NCBI GenBank assembly: GCA_041389725.1
Contig: JAWKRG010000002.1
Coordinates: 558,001-622,000 of the forward strand
Source: Polyangiaceae bacterium
GTDB taxonomy: Bacteria > Myxococcota_A > Polyangia > Polyangiales > Polyangiaceae
DNA length: 64,000 nucleotides
Direction of reading: 5' to 3'
A program made the translations under genes and the position numbers. The notes beneath the pieces were generated by a model, which did not search any database, was not told where the DNA came from, and saw only the letters and a program-made list of their open reading frames with translations. Position 1 is the stretch's first letter. Every line of letters starts with the position of its first letter. Below are positions 18,400 to 27,040 of this stretch, one piece after another.

Positions 18400-19668
18400 A
18401 TGAGATCTTGGGCCGTTCATCTCGCGACTTTCTTTGGTGGAGTAGGCGTGTTCCTGGGGGCTTGCTCGGGAACTGACTCGAACGGCGGAGCGGCCGGGGG
18501 CGCAGCCACGAGTAGCGGTGCGAACGCGGGCGCCGCAGGTCAGGGCGCACAAGGCGGGAACGCCGGAAGCGGAGCCACTGCGGGAAGCGGCAATGCGGGC
18601 GGAAGCGGCGGAAGTGGAGGCGGCACTGCCGGCACCAGCAGTGGTGGCGGTCCGACCGACGCTGGCATTCCCGACGTCGGTTTCGTTTACGAGCCCCCCG
18701 AAGGTGGCACGCCGGAAGCGTGCGCGGCAGTCACTGCGCAGGCCAGCAACCCGCCCGTCGACGTCATTTGGATCATCGACCAGTCCTGCTCGATGGCGGT
18801 GGAAATCGCACAGGTGAAGGCCAACGTGAACGGGAACTTCGCCAACATCATCCAGAGCAGCGGGCTCGACTATCGCGTGATCATGTTCGCGAACTCGGCC
18901 TACTCCGTCGCCTCTCGCCAAGTATGTGTGCTGCCGCCCCTGGGAGCCGCCACCTGCGGCGCCAACAATCCGCCCAACTTCTTCCAGGTGAACCGTAGCA
19001 TCGAGAGCACGGATTCCCTGACCTTGTTCATGAACAACACCTATTGGACGCAGATCAAAGCGAACTTGCGGCAGGGAGCGTACAAGGCATTCATCGAAGT
19101 CACGGACGATCAGTCCTCGGCCACGTCGACGACCTTCGACAACTTCCTCCTCACGGGCGCCGGATCGGGGTACTTCGGTACGGCGGCGGCCCGCAACTAC
19201 GTGTTCCATTCGATTGTCGGAGTCAACGTCCCGCTGCAACCGAGCCAACCGCTGGCCACCGCCAAGTGCAGCACCGCGGTCAACACTGGCTCGCGCTACC
19301 AGGATCTGAGCAAACTGACCGGAGGCCTGCGCCACCCCGTTTGCGACACCAACTACTCGGCGGTGTTCAACAATCTGGCCACGAGCATCGTCAAGTCCGT
19401 GGCGTGCGATCTGATCACGCCACCCCAGAATCAACCGGGCGGGATCATCGACTGGAGCAAGGTGCAGGTCGAGTACACGCCGGGCGGCGGTGGCAATCCA
19501 CAGCTGTTCCCGCAAGTCCCCAACGCAGGTGCCTGCACGGGTGATGGCTTCTACTACGACAACGCCGCGAGCCCGACCAAAGCGCAGCTCTGCCCGACTG
19601 CGTGCACCAAGGTCCAGAACGACAACGGAGCCCAGGTCCAGCTGCTACTGGGCTGCCTGGGCAGCTAG
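18400..19668 (+). CDS. lipoprotein with VWA-like domain
   Basis: The 422-residue product has a signal peptide ending FLGAC (Cys 22), then about 60 residues of nearly pure Gly/Ser/Ala linker. From about 118 onward comes VDVIWIIDQSCSM, a von Willebrand factor A-like strand with a D-x-S-x-S metal-site motif (D127, S129, S131). Later parts include YKAFIEVTDDQSSAT and several Cys that may form disulfides. VWA domains bind protein partners through a metal ion; the partner is unknown. The stop overlaps the stop of the convergent Rieske gene by 4 nt. Confidence 0.78.
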   Translation: MRSWAVHLATFFGGVGVFLGACSGTDSNGGAAGGAATSSGANAGAAGQGAQGGNAGSGATAGSGNAGGSGGSGGGTAGTSSGGGPTDAGIPDVGFVYEPPEGGTPEACAAVTAQASNPPVDVIWIIDQSCSMAVEIAQVKANVNGNFANIIQSSGLDYRVIMFANSAYSVASRQVCVLPPLGAATCGANNPPNFFQVNRSIESTDSLTLFMNNTYWTQIKANLRQGAYKAFIEVTDDQSSATSTTFDNFLLTGAGSGYFGTAAARNYVFHSIVGVNVPLQPSQPLATAKCSTAVNTGSRYQDLSKLTGGLRHPVCDTNYSAVFNNLATSIVKSVACDLITPPQNQPGGIIDWSKVQVEYTPGGGGNPQLFPQVPNAGACTGDGFYYDNAASPTKAQLCPTACTKVQNDNGAQVQLLLGCLGS

Positions 19669-21242
19669 TCCTCGCGCGAAACCAGGGCCAGTGCTTGTCG
19701 CGCGCTGCGGCGCACATGGCGAAGCTTCAAGGGCGTCGTCAGAAAGCGCTCCAGCGCCACGACGAGAACGGCGACATCCCGGCTGTGCGCCAGCTCGCGT
19801 CGCACGGCCACGAAAGTCTTGAGCCCGTGCGCCGACAGAATGGGTTCGCGGGTGCCGTGGTCGAGCACTCGATCGCGGAGGCGGTCCAGATCTACGTCCT
19901 CGGGACCGCGTTGGGCCCAAGGTGCGGGTAGGTCACGCGAAACGTAGCGCCGATTGCGCCCCACGAAGCAGGCCATCTGCAGCAGCGCCGCCGGCCATGC
20001 CCCCGGCTCCGCCTCGCAAAGCTCGCGTACCGCGTTGGCGAAGGTCAGCGCGTGGGTGAAGTCCAGCCAGCCCACGTTGTCAGAGACGGGGCGATCCCAA
20101 CGCTCCGCCCATTGCACGTCGAAGTGCAACATCCGCACGGCGGCAGCGACGAGCAACACGCGATGCAGCTCCAAGGGCGGTGCGGCGGACGCCGCGACGA
20201 CCCGCTCCATGGCGTCCTCGGCGCCGAGCTCCACGAAGTCCTCCGCGCCCGGCACAGCATCCCTTCCACTGCCGAAGCGTGAGAGCGCGGACGCATAGCC
20301 GCGGAACTCCGGGAGCAGGTCGTCGCGCTGGGCATAGCTCAGCGAACGCACCAGGCTGAGCAATAGCGGCGTACGCGCCGACGGCCCCAGACACTTCGAC
20401 GCTTCGAAGGCCTTCTGCACGTAGATCGCCGAGTGCCCGAAGTCGGCGTAGTGACGAAGCGCGCTGCGTGTGAGGACGCGCGCGAGTTCGCGATCTTCCT
20501 CGCCCTGCGCCAGCGCACCGAGCAAAAGCGCCTCGGCGGACGCGCGATCCTCGCGCTCGATTGCGTCCATCAACGCTTCGGGGGAGTAGGGCTGCGCGCT
20601 ATCCGCGAACTCGAAGCGCGGTTGCCGCAACCCATCCCGCGCCATGTGGGCAAGAGGTTCGACCACGCATGCCAGGCGATCCGCCTCGTCGGGCGATTCG
20701 TCTCCTAGACCGAGCCAATCGGGCAACGCTGCGAAGGCGTGGCCCATGCCGAACTCGAGGTGCGGTGCGACATGAGCCACCGCGTCGGACAAGATCGTTT
20801 CGGCAGTTGCACCCAGCCGCAGAAGGCGAGCCGCCTCACGTGCAATGCGGTCGTACTCGTCGTCGTCGATCGCCTGGAGCAAACGCTCCCTCGCCTTGGC
20901 GTGCGCCTGCTCGATCGGAGGCTCGCGCAGCTCCACCCAGACGCGCCCTTCGATGACGCGGGTCGGGTAGGTGCGTAGTTCGTCCCCACCGAAGAGGTTC
21001 TCCCCGGATTTCAGCTCGAACTTCCAGTTGTGCCAGTTACAGGTGAGAACGCAGCGTCCGTCGACGCTGCCCTCGGCCAGCGGATAGCCCTCGTGGGGAC
21101 AGCGGTTGTTGCAGGCGAATACCCCGCGGTCGGTGCCGAACAGCGCGAGTTGCTTTCCCCCCACGCGCACGACCGCACTCCCGCGAGCGTTCAAGTCCTC
21201 GAGCGCCGCAACGTCGAACCACCCCTCACGCCGTGTCGTCAT
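19665..21242 (-). CDS. Rieske [2Fe-2S] protein with long helical C-terminal region
   Basis: The 525-residue product has an N-terminal Rieske domain (residues 5-110) with both cluster ligand pairs: CPHEG (C48, H50) and CNWHNW (C68, H71). The remaining 400 residues are predicted mostly helical and carry no transmembrane or oxygenase iron motif that I recognise. Segments such as MGHAFAALPDWLGL, RHYADFGHSAIYVQKAFEA and LHFDVQWAERWD contain several His that could form a metal or substrate site. A questin-oxidase-like fold is one possibility, held weakly. The ATG at 21242 is preferred, as residues encoded upstream are low-complexity. It ends in a 4-nt overlap with the convergent gene. Confidence 0.8.
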   Translation of the reverse strand: MTTRREGWFDVAALEDLNARGSAVVRVGGKQLALFGTDRGVFACNNRCPHEGYPLAEGSVDGRCVLTCNWHNWKFELKSGENLFGGDELRTYPTRVIEGRVWVELREPPIEQAHAKARERLLQAIDDDEYDRIAREAARLLRLGATAETILSDAVAHVAPHLEFGMGHAFAALPDWLGLGDESPDEADRLACVVEPLAHMARDGLRQPRFEFADSAQPYSPEALMDAIEREDRASAEALLLGALAQGEEDRELARVLTRSALRHYADFGHSAIYVQKAFEASKCLGPSARTPLLLSLVRSLSYAQRDDLLPEFRGYASALSRFGSGRDAVPGAEDFVELGAEDAMERVVAASAAPPLELHRVLLVAAAVRMLHFDVQWAERWDRPVSDNVGWLDFTHALTFANAVRELCEAEPGAWPAALLQMACFVGRNRRYVSRDLPAPWAQRGPEDVDLDRLRDRVLDHGTREPILSAHGLKTFVAVRRELAHSRDVAVLVVALERFLTTPLKLRHVRRSARQALALVSRED

Positions 21243-21572
21243 GTCCCGAGCATCGAGCGACGCTCCGGAACCGGCCAATCGATTTTGCCTATCGCGACAT
21301 AAGGCCCCAGGGCTCGCGTGCCCTACCGAGGGGCCTTCCACAGCCAATGATGAACGCCTTCCAACCCGAACCCCTTCTCAACCGCCAGGGCGCCAAGAGC
21401 GCGAAGCCGCGCCAAGGGCCTGGGTTGTGTGCCCGACACTCCGCTCCAGCCAAATCAACCCTTGGCGAAACTCTGCGTTCTTTGCGTCGTGGCGGTGAAA
21501 AGAAGCGTCGCAGTCGCGGTGGCGCAACCCAGTTCGGTACACACGCATCCTGCGCTCTCAGCCCAGCTGCGG
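21243..21572. other. intergenic region without a gene, holding an imperfect palindromic repeat
   Basis: This 330-bp stretch lies between the stop of the GH1 gene and the start of the Rieske gene, both on the (-) strand. No convincing coding sequence is seen on either strand. Short open frames translate to the NRQGAKSAK-type peptide that marks a widespread non-coding repeat (listed separately at 21374-21505). The promoter of the Rieske gene is presumably close to 21243-21300, but no clear -35/-10 pair was found. Confidence 0.6.
21374..21505. repeat. imperfect inverted repeat of the RQGAKSAK-type interspersed element
   Basis: The left arm (about 21374-21415, containing AACCGCCAGGGCGCCAAGAG) is an imperfect reverse complement of the right arm (about 21461-21505, containing CTTTGCGTCGTGGCGGTGAA). 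The arms enclose a roughly 45-bp centre. Translated, the left arm reads NRQGAKSAK, a peptide repeatedly mis-annotated as small proteins in unrelated genomes because this non-coding repeat is common. It could fold into a long hairpin at the 3' side of the GH1 transcript. Function is unknown. Confidence 0.6.
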
Positions 21573-23180
21573 TCAGCCGTCGGTGCAGGAGTCCTTGGCG
21601 GGGCCTTCCGGAGTCATGGGACCGGTGCCACCGTGACGTTTCGCCAAGGTGGACGGAATGCGTCGCTCCGAAGTGATCTGCCGCAACACGTCGACGCCCA
21701 GGGTCGGCTTGCGCGCGTAGTTCGAGTAATCGACCTGGTACAGCCCAAAGCGCGGTTCGAAGCCCTCCGCCCACTCGAAGTTGTCGTAGAGGCTCCAGTG
21801 GTAGTAGCCGCGCACGTCCACTCCCTCGCGACGTGCGCGCTGAATCTGCTCTAGGGAGCGAACGATGTTCTCCGCACGTCTTTCGCCGATTTCCGTGGCA
21901 ATCCCGCTTTCGCTCACCAACAGCGGAAGCGCCGGATAGCGCTCCGAGTAGGCATGCAGCACCTCGTACAGACCTGGCGCCCAAAACTCGTAGCCCATTG
22001 CGGGAACGCAGTAGCTCGAATCCAGCGGTGGCACACAAGCGCCAAAGTCGAAGTTCGAGAAGCAGGGTGTGAGTGCGAGCACCGGCACCAAGCCATTGGC
22101 CGCGGTGACACCGGCGCGGAAGTAGTACTGCAGTCCGAGGAAATCCAATGTGCCCTTCCAGGTCGGCTGATCCTCGTCGGGGGTTCCATCGAGATCCGAG
22201 TCGAAGCGGCCCGTCAGCATCGCGTCCACCCACAGGTAGTGGAACACGTAGACCAGCCGATCGCGTGCGGCGACGTCCTCGGGATCCTCACTGGGCTCGT
22301 TGGCTCGCGCCGGGACCCATTGCGCGACGGACAGCGACATGCCGACCGATGCGCCCTCACCGTCGCCGTCGGCATCGATGGTGTCGGCTGCCTTGATCGC
22401 GTGGTACATCCGCGCATGGGCGGAGGCGTAGTCACGCACCACAGGAACGAACTGATCCAAGAGCGACAATAGCGTGCTCTTGCCAGGGGGGAAGGCGCCA
22501 ACCCCATAGGCTGCGAGCAAGTAGTTGATGGGCTCGTTCACGGTGCCCCATTCGTCCACCCGGTCGCCGAAGCGCTCGGCCAGCAGCTTGGCGTGCTCTT
22601 CCAGTTCTGCGACCACCTCCGGGCCGCCTTGGGGGTGGCCAAAACCACACAGGTTGGTGTCGGAGGGGCCGTTCTGGCAGTCGGCGTCGCTGGGATCGTG
22701 AATCCAACGCGGATTGGAGAAATGATGCAGGGTCACGATGGGGCGGATGCCGGCCGCCAGCAGGGCGTCGATGAAGCGCGAGTAGTGATCCAGTGCGGCT
22801 TCGTCGATCTCGTCGCGTTTCGGTTCCACTCGCGCCCATTCGATACTGAAACGGTAGGAATCGAGGCCCAAGTCCACGAGCAGCTGTACGTCCTGCTCGG
22901 CCATCGTGTAGCCCTTCGAGGCGTCCCCCACGAAGGCCTTGCCCTTTCCCAGACCGCCTGCGCTGGTCGGCTGGGTGAACACGAACCAGTCCGTGTTGGA
23001 GTTGTCGTCTTCGATCTGCGTCGCAGCGCTCGCGGCTCCGAAACGAAAACTTCCCTTGCCCGCCGCGGACGAGAGGGATCCAAGCTGCCCAAAGCGCGGA
23101 GGTTCCGGCACGTCGTCGTCTTGTCCCCCACAAGCGATGCAGAGCATCGCGAATGCAACAAACAGAGCCTGTCGTTTCAT
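21573..23180 (-). CDS. glycoside hydrolase family 1 (beta-glucosidase-like) lipoprotein
   Basis: The 535-residue product has signal peptide MKRQALFVAFAMLCIAC with lipidated Cys 17. A complete GH1 barrel follows: FGAASAATQIEDDN, SYRFSIEWARVEP, the acid/base Glu in TVNEP (E216), the nucleophile in LLVSESG (E424, where most relatives have TENG), and the terminal YYHWSLYDNFEWAEGF block. Retaining beta-glycosidase activity outside the cytoplasm is likely; the sugar specificity is not readable. The ATG overlaps the stop of the upstream GNAT gene (ATGA at 23180-23177), so the two are translationally coupled. Confidence 0.92.
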   Translation of the reverse strand: MKRQALFVAFAMLCIACGGQDDDVPEPPRFGQLGSLSSAAGKGSFRFGAASAATQIEDDNSNTDWFVFTQPTSAGGLGKGKAFVGDASKGYTMAEQDVQLLVDLGLDSYRFSIEWARVEPKRDEIDEAALDHYSRFIDALLAAGIRPIVTLHHFSNPRWIHDPSDADCQNGPSDTNLCGFGHPQGGPEVVAELEEHAKLLAERFGDRVDEWGTVNEPINYLLAAYGVGAFPPGKSTLLSLLDQFVPVVRDYASAHARMYHAIKAADTIDADGDGEGASVGMSLSVAQWVPARANEPSEDPEDVAARDRLVYVFHYLWVDAMLTGRFDSDLDGTPDEDQPTWKGTLDFLGLQYYFRAGVTAANGLVPVLALTPCFSNFDFGACVPPLDSSYCVPAMGYEFWAPGLYEVLHAYSERYPALPLLVSESGIATEIGERRAENIVRSLEQIQRARREGVDVRGYYHWSLYDNFEWAEGFEPRFGLYQVDYSNYARKPTLGVDVLRQITSERRIPSTLAKRHGGTGPMTPEGPAKDSCTDG

Positions 23181-23701
23181 GTTTCGACTCCTGCCTTTGG
23201 GCGCCCCTCGAGGATCGGCCGCTCCATGTGGGTCACCATGTCCTCGATACCGTAGCGCTCCGAGTAGCCCGTGATGACGAACCCGAGTCGCAGCCAAAAG
23301 GGCCGATTGTCGGGTTGCTGCGAACGTACTGTCATTGCCAAGCCGTCGGCGCCCGCGGCTCGTGCCTCGGCCTCCAGGGCCGAGAGCATCGAGCGAGCCA
23401 CGCCGCGCCTCCGTGCTTCGGGCACCACGCACAGCCGGGAGAAGAACAGGCGCGGTCGCGAGCTGCCTGACGACTCGGTCGGGTCGAATCGGAAGCGGGC
23501 GCAACCCACGACCTGACCCTCGAGCGAGGCGAGCAATCCCGCGCCGCGCTCGAGTGCGACTCGAATGTCCGCCTCGTCTTCGTCCAGGGCGCTCGACGGC
23601 ATGGGGAAGTGCCGCGTCTCTGCGAATCCGCGAGCCACGACGGCTGCGAAGGCAGCGGCGTCATCGGGGTTCGCCAGTCGAATCGCGGGCTCCCGGGTCA
23701 C
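23177..23701 (-). CDS. GNAT-family N-acetyltransferase
   Basis: The 174-residue product from GTG 23701 fits one GNAT domain: IRLANPDDAAAFAAVV at the start, FFSRLCVVPEARRRGVARSM as the acetyl-CoA-binding R/Q-x-x-G-x-G/A motif, and FWLRLGFVITGYSERYG at the end. The substrate is unknown. The frame continues upstream, but those codons lie under the divergent kinase-like gene, so the GTG start with a nearby AGGG is preferred. Its stop overlaps the start of the GH1 lipoprotein by four bases. Why an acetyltransferase is coupled to a secreted glycosidase is not clear. Confidence 0.85.
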   Translation of the reverse strand: MTREPAIRLANPDDAAAFAAVVARGFAETRHFPMPSSALDEDEADIRVALERGAGLLASLEGQVVGCARFRFDPTESSGSSRPRLFFSRLCVVPEARRRGVARSMLSALEAEARAAGADGLAMTVRSQQPDNRPFWLRLGFVITGYSERYGIEDMVTHMERPILEGRPKAGVET

Positions 23702-23834
23702 GCCCTCGAGGCTGCCCCGAGCCTCGGGACGCCGCAATCGGTGTGGGCGCAGGGGCAGGGAGACCGCAATGACCGGCCCAGTCGAGCCGGGCTGGACGAC
23801 GCGCGCGGGAAGTGGGACGCTCGCCTCGGTGGGA

Positions 23835-25439
23835 ATGACGGAGTCTCCCCTCGAACCCGGTGTCGTCCTGGCGGACCGCTTCCGCATGGACGCGACGGCG
23901 GACGTAGTGGGGCCGGGAGTGTTGTCAGGCGTCGACCTGGAAACCCAAGGGGAAGTCGTCGCGTTCGAGGTGCCTCGGGAGTGGATCAAGCCGGTCCGCC
24001 ACGGTGTGGGCATTCAGCACATGCACCTGGCCATGCTCCTGGCCGACGTCGTGCTCGAGCACAAGCACATCCTGGTCGCAGAGCGCGTGCAAGGGGTCAC
24101 GCTGGAGACGGAACTCTCCAAGCACCACCGATTCACCCCGGTAGAGTCCGTGAAATGCGCGCTGCGCATGGCGGAGGCGGTCGAGACGCTCCACACCGCG
24201 GACGCGGCACACGGTTTCGTACATCCCCGCAGCGTCATCGTGGAGCCCACCACCCGCAGCGGCCCCGTCTTGGCCTGGGCACCACCGGTCGAGCCGCTAT
24301 CATCCCATCGCTCTCCAGAACGCGGCGACGTCGGGGTTCCCAGCTACCCCGACGACAGTTGGGCAGTGGCGGCGGTACTGCACCAAATGCTCACGGGCAG
24401 CGCGCCGGCCATCGTGGGCGTCGTCGCCGAGGCGGACCTCGAAGCCGCGGGTGTGGAGGACGCCGCGTTGCGGGCCTGCCTGGCACATGCTTTGGCGGCC
24501 GACGCGGACAAGCGCTGCGATCTTCACCAACTCAAGCGTGAGCTGGCGCGCTGGTTCGTCGCCCATGCTGGAGACCAGCACGAGGAATCCACTGGCACGG
24601 CCAGCATTCCACCGCCCTTGCCTCCGGGAACCAGCTCGCCACCGCCTCCAGCAAGCGCAGCTAGTGATGCGCCCGAGCGCCTGCCCGCACGTCCGAGTCG
24701 ACCGCCAACCCAGCCGCCGCCCAGCAAGGGGCGGCGCCTCATTCCGGTGTTGGCGGTGGTGGGTATCGTCGTGGGGGTCGGAGCTGCCTGGGCCGTCACC
24801 AGCATCAAGCCCAAGCCCGAGACGAAGGCCCAAGCGTCGGCCTCACCCCCCATCGCAACGCAAGAAGGGCCCGGTGCCCCTGCGGCGGAAACGTCGGCAG
24901 CTCAGTTTTCATTGGCAGAAGTCCCCGTGACGGGCGAGAGCGAGGAACTGACCGGCGACAAGACGGCTACCTGCGTGGCGGCGCACTTGCCCAAAGGCGC
25001 TTTCGCCAAGCCGCCGTCTTTCGATTGGCTGTGCGCCGAACGAGATCCTCGCGAGGGCGGGGGCAAGCTTCGAACGGCCGTCGTGGCCGGAGCCGGAGGA
25101 GCTTCGGTCACTGACGCGATGAAGATCTTCTCCAAGCTCGGCTGGTTCGAGATGGCAGCGTTCACGTTGATCCGCGGCGGCTGCTGTCCAACCGACGCCC
25201 CGGCCATCGAGCTTCCAGAACCTGCCACGGGATGCAACGCCATGGCGCCAGCGCTGACCGACTTGGCCAAGGCTGTCAGCGGAGAACAGGCGCTGGACGA
25301 AGCTGTCGCCAAAGCCTCGGAGACCTTCAGTTGTGAGGCGAAGGCGAACCGCGCATCCCTGTTCCGACGGACTGCGCCGCCCGCGGCGCATGAAGCCGCG
25401 GCATTCCGTGACTTGGTCAAGAGCCTCGAGGCGAAGTGA
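23835..25439 (+). CDS. membrane-anchored Ser/Thr pseudokinase
   Basis: The 534-residue product starts MTESPLEPGVVLADRFRMDA, typical of myxobacterial Hanks-type kinases. The kinase fold (about 10-240) lacks the catalytic residues: VVAFEV has Glu in place of the VAIK Lys, the HRDLKPxN loop reads HGFVHPRSVI, and there is no DFG. It is therefore probably a pseudokinase. A Pro-rich linker (255-298) leads to one transmembrane helix (302-322) and an outer domain of about 200 residues with several Cys. ATG 23769 is an alternative start. A signalling or scaffold role across the membrane is inferred. Confidence 0.8.
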   Translation: MTESPLEPGVVLADRFRMDATADVVGPGVLSGVDLETQGEVVAFEVPREWIKPVRHGVGIQHMHLAMLLADVVLEHKHILVAERVQGVTLETELSKHHRFTPVESVKCALRMAEAVETLHTADAAHGFVHPRSVIVEPTTRSGPVLAWAPPVEPLSSHRSPERGDVGVPSYPDDSWAVAAVLHQMLTGSAPAIVGVVAEADLEAAGVEDAALRACLAHALAADADKRCDLHQLKRELARWFVAHAGDQHEESTGTASIPPPLPPGTSSPPPPASAASDAPERLPARPSRPPTQPPPSKGRRLIPVLAVVGIVVGVGAAWAVTSIKPKPETKAQASASPPIATQEGPGAPAAETSAAQFSLAEVPVTGESEELTGDKTATCVAAHLPKGAFAKPPSFDWLCAERDPREGGGKLRTAVVAGAGGASVTDAMKIFSKLGWFEMAAFTLIRGGCCPTDAPAIELPEPATGCNAMAPALTDLAKAVSGEQALDEAVAKASETFSCEAKANRASLFRRTAPPAAHEAAAFRDLVKSLEAK

Positions 25440-25473
25440 GCGGCGGCGTAGTGCCGACCTCCGCTGACGGGTC

Positions 25474-25764
25474 GTGAGCGTCCTTCTCTTCGCGGTGCAA
25501 TTGGCGCTGGGGATCTTGGTCCCGTGGTGGATCCTCCGTCGCGACATGGCACGGCTGGAACCCAAGGAGCTCGAGCGCGCCTGGCCCAAGGTCAGCTTCT
25601 GGATGGCGATCGTCGTTTTTGGGCCCTTGGCCCTGCCCTTTCACTTCACCAAGACGCGGCGATCCCTGTGGGGTTTCTTCCTCGGACTGTTGTGGACCGT
25701 CGCTGCTTTCGTCGCCATTGGCGTAACGAGCACAGTCCTTGGCAGCCTGCTTTCCGTGGAGTGA
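25474..25764 (+). CDS. small integral membrane protein
   Basis: The 96-residue product from GTG 25474 has three hydrophobic segments, roughly residues 2-21, 41-57 and 66-90, separated by short charged loops (RRDMARLEPKELERAWPK). This is consistent with an inner-membrane protein. It matches no family I recognise. It starts 34 bp after the pseudokinase gene on the same strand and may be co-transcribed. Its stop is 1 bp from the stop of the convergent hydrolase gene. The coding call rests on the clean membrane pattern and tight packing. Confidence 0.65.
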   Translation: MSVLLFAVQLALGILVPWWILRRDMARLEPKELERAWPKVSFWMAIVVFGPLALPFHFTKTRRSLWGFFLGLLWTVAAFVAIGVTSTVLGSLLSVE

Positions 25765-25765
25765 C

Positions 25766-26908
25766 CTAGGAGTCCAGCAACCGCGACACGCGTCCCCCGG
25801 CCGCCAGGGTGCGAGCGATGGTCAGCAGGGTGCGGCCCTCCCGCAGCAGCTGACCCGGCGCGATGTTGCTCGTGCCGGTGTGGCCGTAGAGCCCCGTCAA
25901 CAGCAGTCGTGTCGGCACATGGGGTGACAGCCGACGCTCGAGTTCGATGGCTTCAGTAAAGGGAATGACGTCGTCATCGCGACCGTGACACAGCACCACG
26001 GGGCGCGAGGCCGCCTCGATGGCCGGCCCCGGTTCCGCGAAGGAAAGCCCGTGAAGGGCGTGCTCCAGCGCGGCGGCGGCCAGGGCATCCGTTCCGCCCT
26101 GCACTCCCGCGCACACCAAGAACAGTTCGCGAAGCTCGGCGGGGAGCTCTTCCGCAACGCGCTTGGCGAACGGCAGAAGCCGCCCCGGTTGCTTCAGCTC
26201 CGCGTGCCCCCAGGTTTGGTAGCAGAGTTCGCGCAGCGCCCGCTCGAGGCGCGGATCGGCGGCTTGGGGGTGATCGACGAAGGGCAGCAGGTTGAGAAAC
26301 AAGGCCGCGACGTTGAGTGGGTCACGAGAGCCGCTCAGCTCGCGGCCGTCGAGGCGCAGACGCCCCGTCAGGCTGTACCGCATGGCCGAGGTGAGATCGG
26401 CGTAGCCACCAAAACAAATCACCGCGTCCACCGACTGCGGCAAACGCGCTGCGAAAGACAGCGCCGGCCAGGAGCCGAAGCTGATGCTCAGAACCGTGAA
26501 GCGTTCGGCGTGCGGCAGCCAACGCGCGATGGCCTGACCAACCTGCAGCAAGTCGTCCACGACGCTGGGCGCAACCCGAAGGTCGAGAAAAGCCGGCAAC
26601 CGCGGCGCGACGACGACGAACCCCGCCGCCGCCAGCACGCGGCACACGCGATCCAGTCGCGGATCGTCGGGGCCTTCGAAGTGCAGCCCTGGAACCACTA
26701 GATACGCGCCCAAGGGCACACCGTTTGGTTCGTAGAGGTACGTCGCGAGCTCCCGCGGGCCCGCTTCGCGGCCCAGCCGATCGGCGCGGCGGCCCGAGGG
26801 TGCGCCAGGGCGCAGCACGACGGCCCGTCGCGAAATGTTCGGCGGCGTGGCCTGCGACCATGGCCCCAGATAGCGCAAGATCGTGGAAAGGGCGCGAACC
26901 CGAGGCAT
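25766..26908 (-). CDS. alpha/beta hydrolase
   Basis: The 380-residue product, using the second ATG at 26908, has an alpha/beta-hydrolase layout. YLVVPGLHFEGPDD is the oxyanion-side strand, and VLSISFGSWPAL holds the nucleophile elbow (S-x-S-x-G instead of G-x-S-x-G). VVLCHGRDDDVIPF provides the acid, and GLYGHTGTS the catalytic His. The substrate is unknown. The first 50 residues are basic and not clearly a signal peptide, so it is probably cytoplasmic. It is divergent from the exported protein at 27041. Confidence 0.83.
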   Translation of the reverse strand: MPRVRALSTILRYLGPWSQATPPNISRRAVVLRPGAPSGRRADRLGREAGPRELATYLYEPNGVPLGAYLVVPGLHFEGPDDPRLDRVCRVLAAAGFVVVAPRLPAFLDLRVAPSVVDDLLQVGQAIARWLPHAERFTVLSISFGSWPALSFAARLPQSVDAVICFGGYADLTSAMRYSLTGRLRLDGRELSGSRDPLNVAALFLNLLPFVDHPQAADPRLERALRELCYQTWGHAELKQPGRLLPFAKRVAEELPAELRELFLVCAGVQGGTDALAAAALEHALHGLSFAEPGPAIEAASRPVVLCHGRDDDVIPFTEAIELERRLSPHVPTRLLLTGLYGHTGTSNIAPGQLLREGRTLLTIARTLAAGGRVSRLLDS

Positions 26909-27040
26909 GAGGCCAGTGTGCACCAAGGGCGCTGCCCGGAAAATCTTGCTTTGATGCAGATACGTTGAAGCTATCGTCGCGACTCGCGTCTAACGTGCAG
27001 CGCATGGCGGAGCACTCGCCTTCCATGTGCAGGTGCGAAA

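Noticed and set aside
21106..21498. Possible small protein containing NRQGAKSAK
   Set aside because: It is the translation of a known type of non-coding inverted repeat and overlaps the Rieske gene's start.
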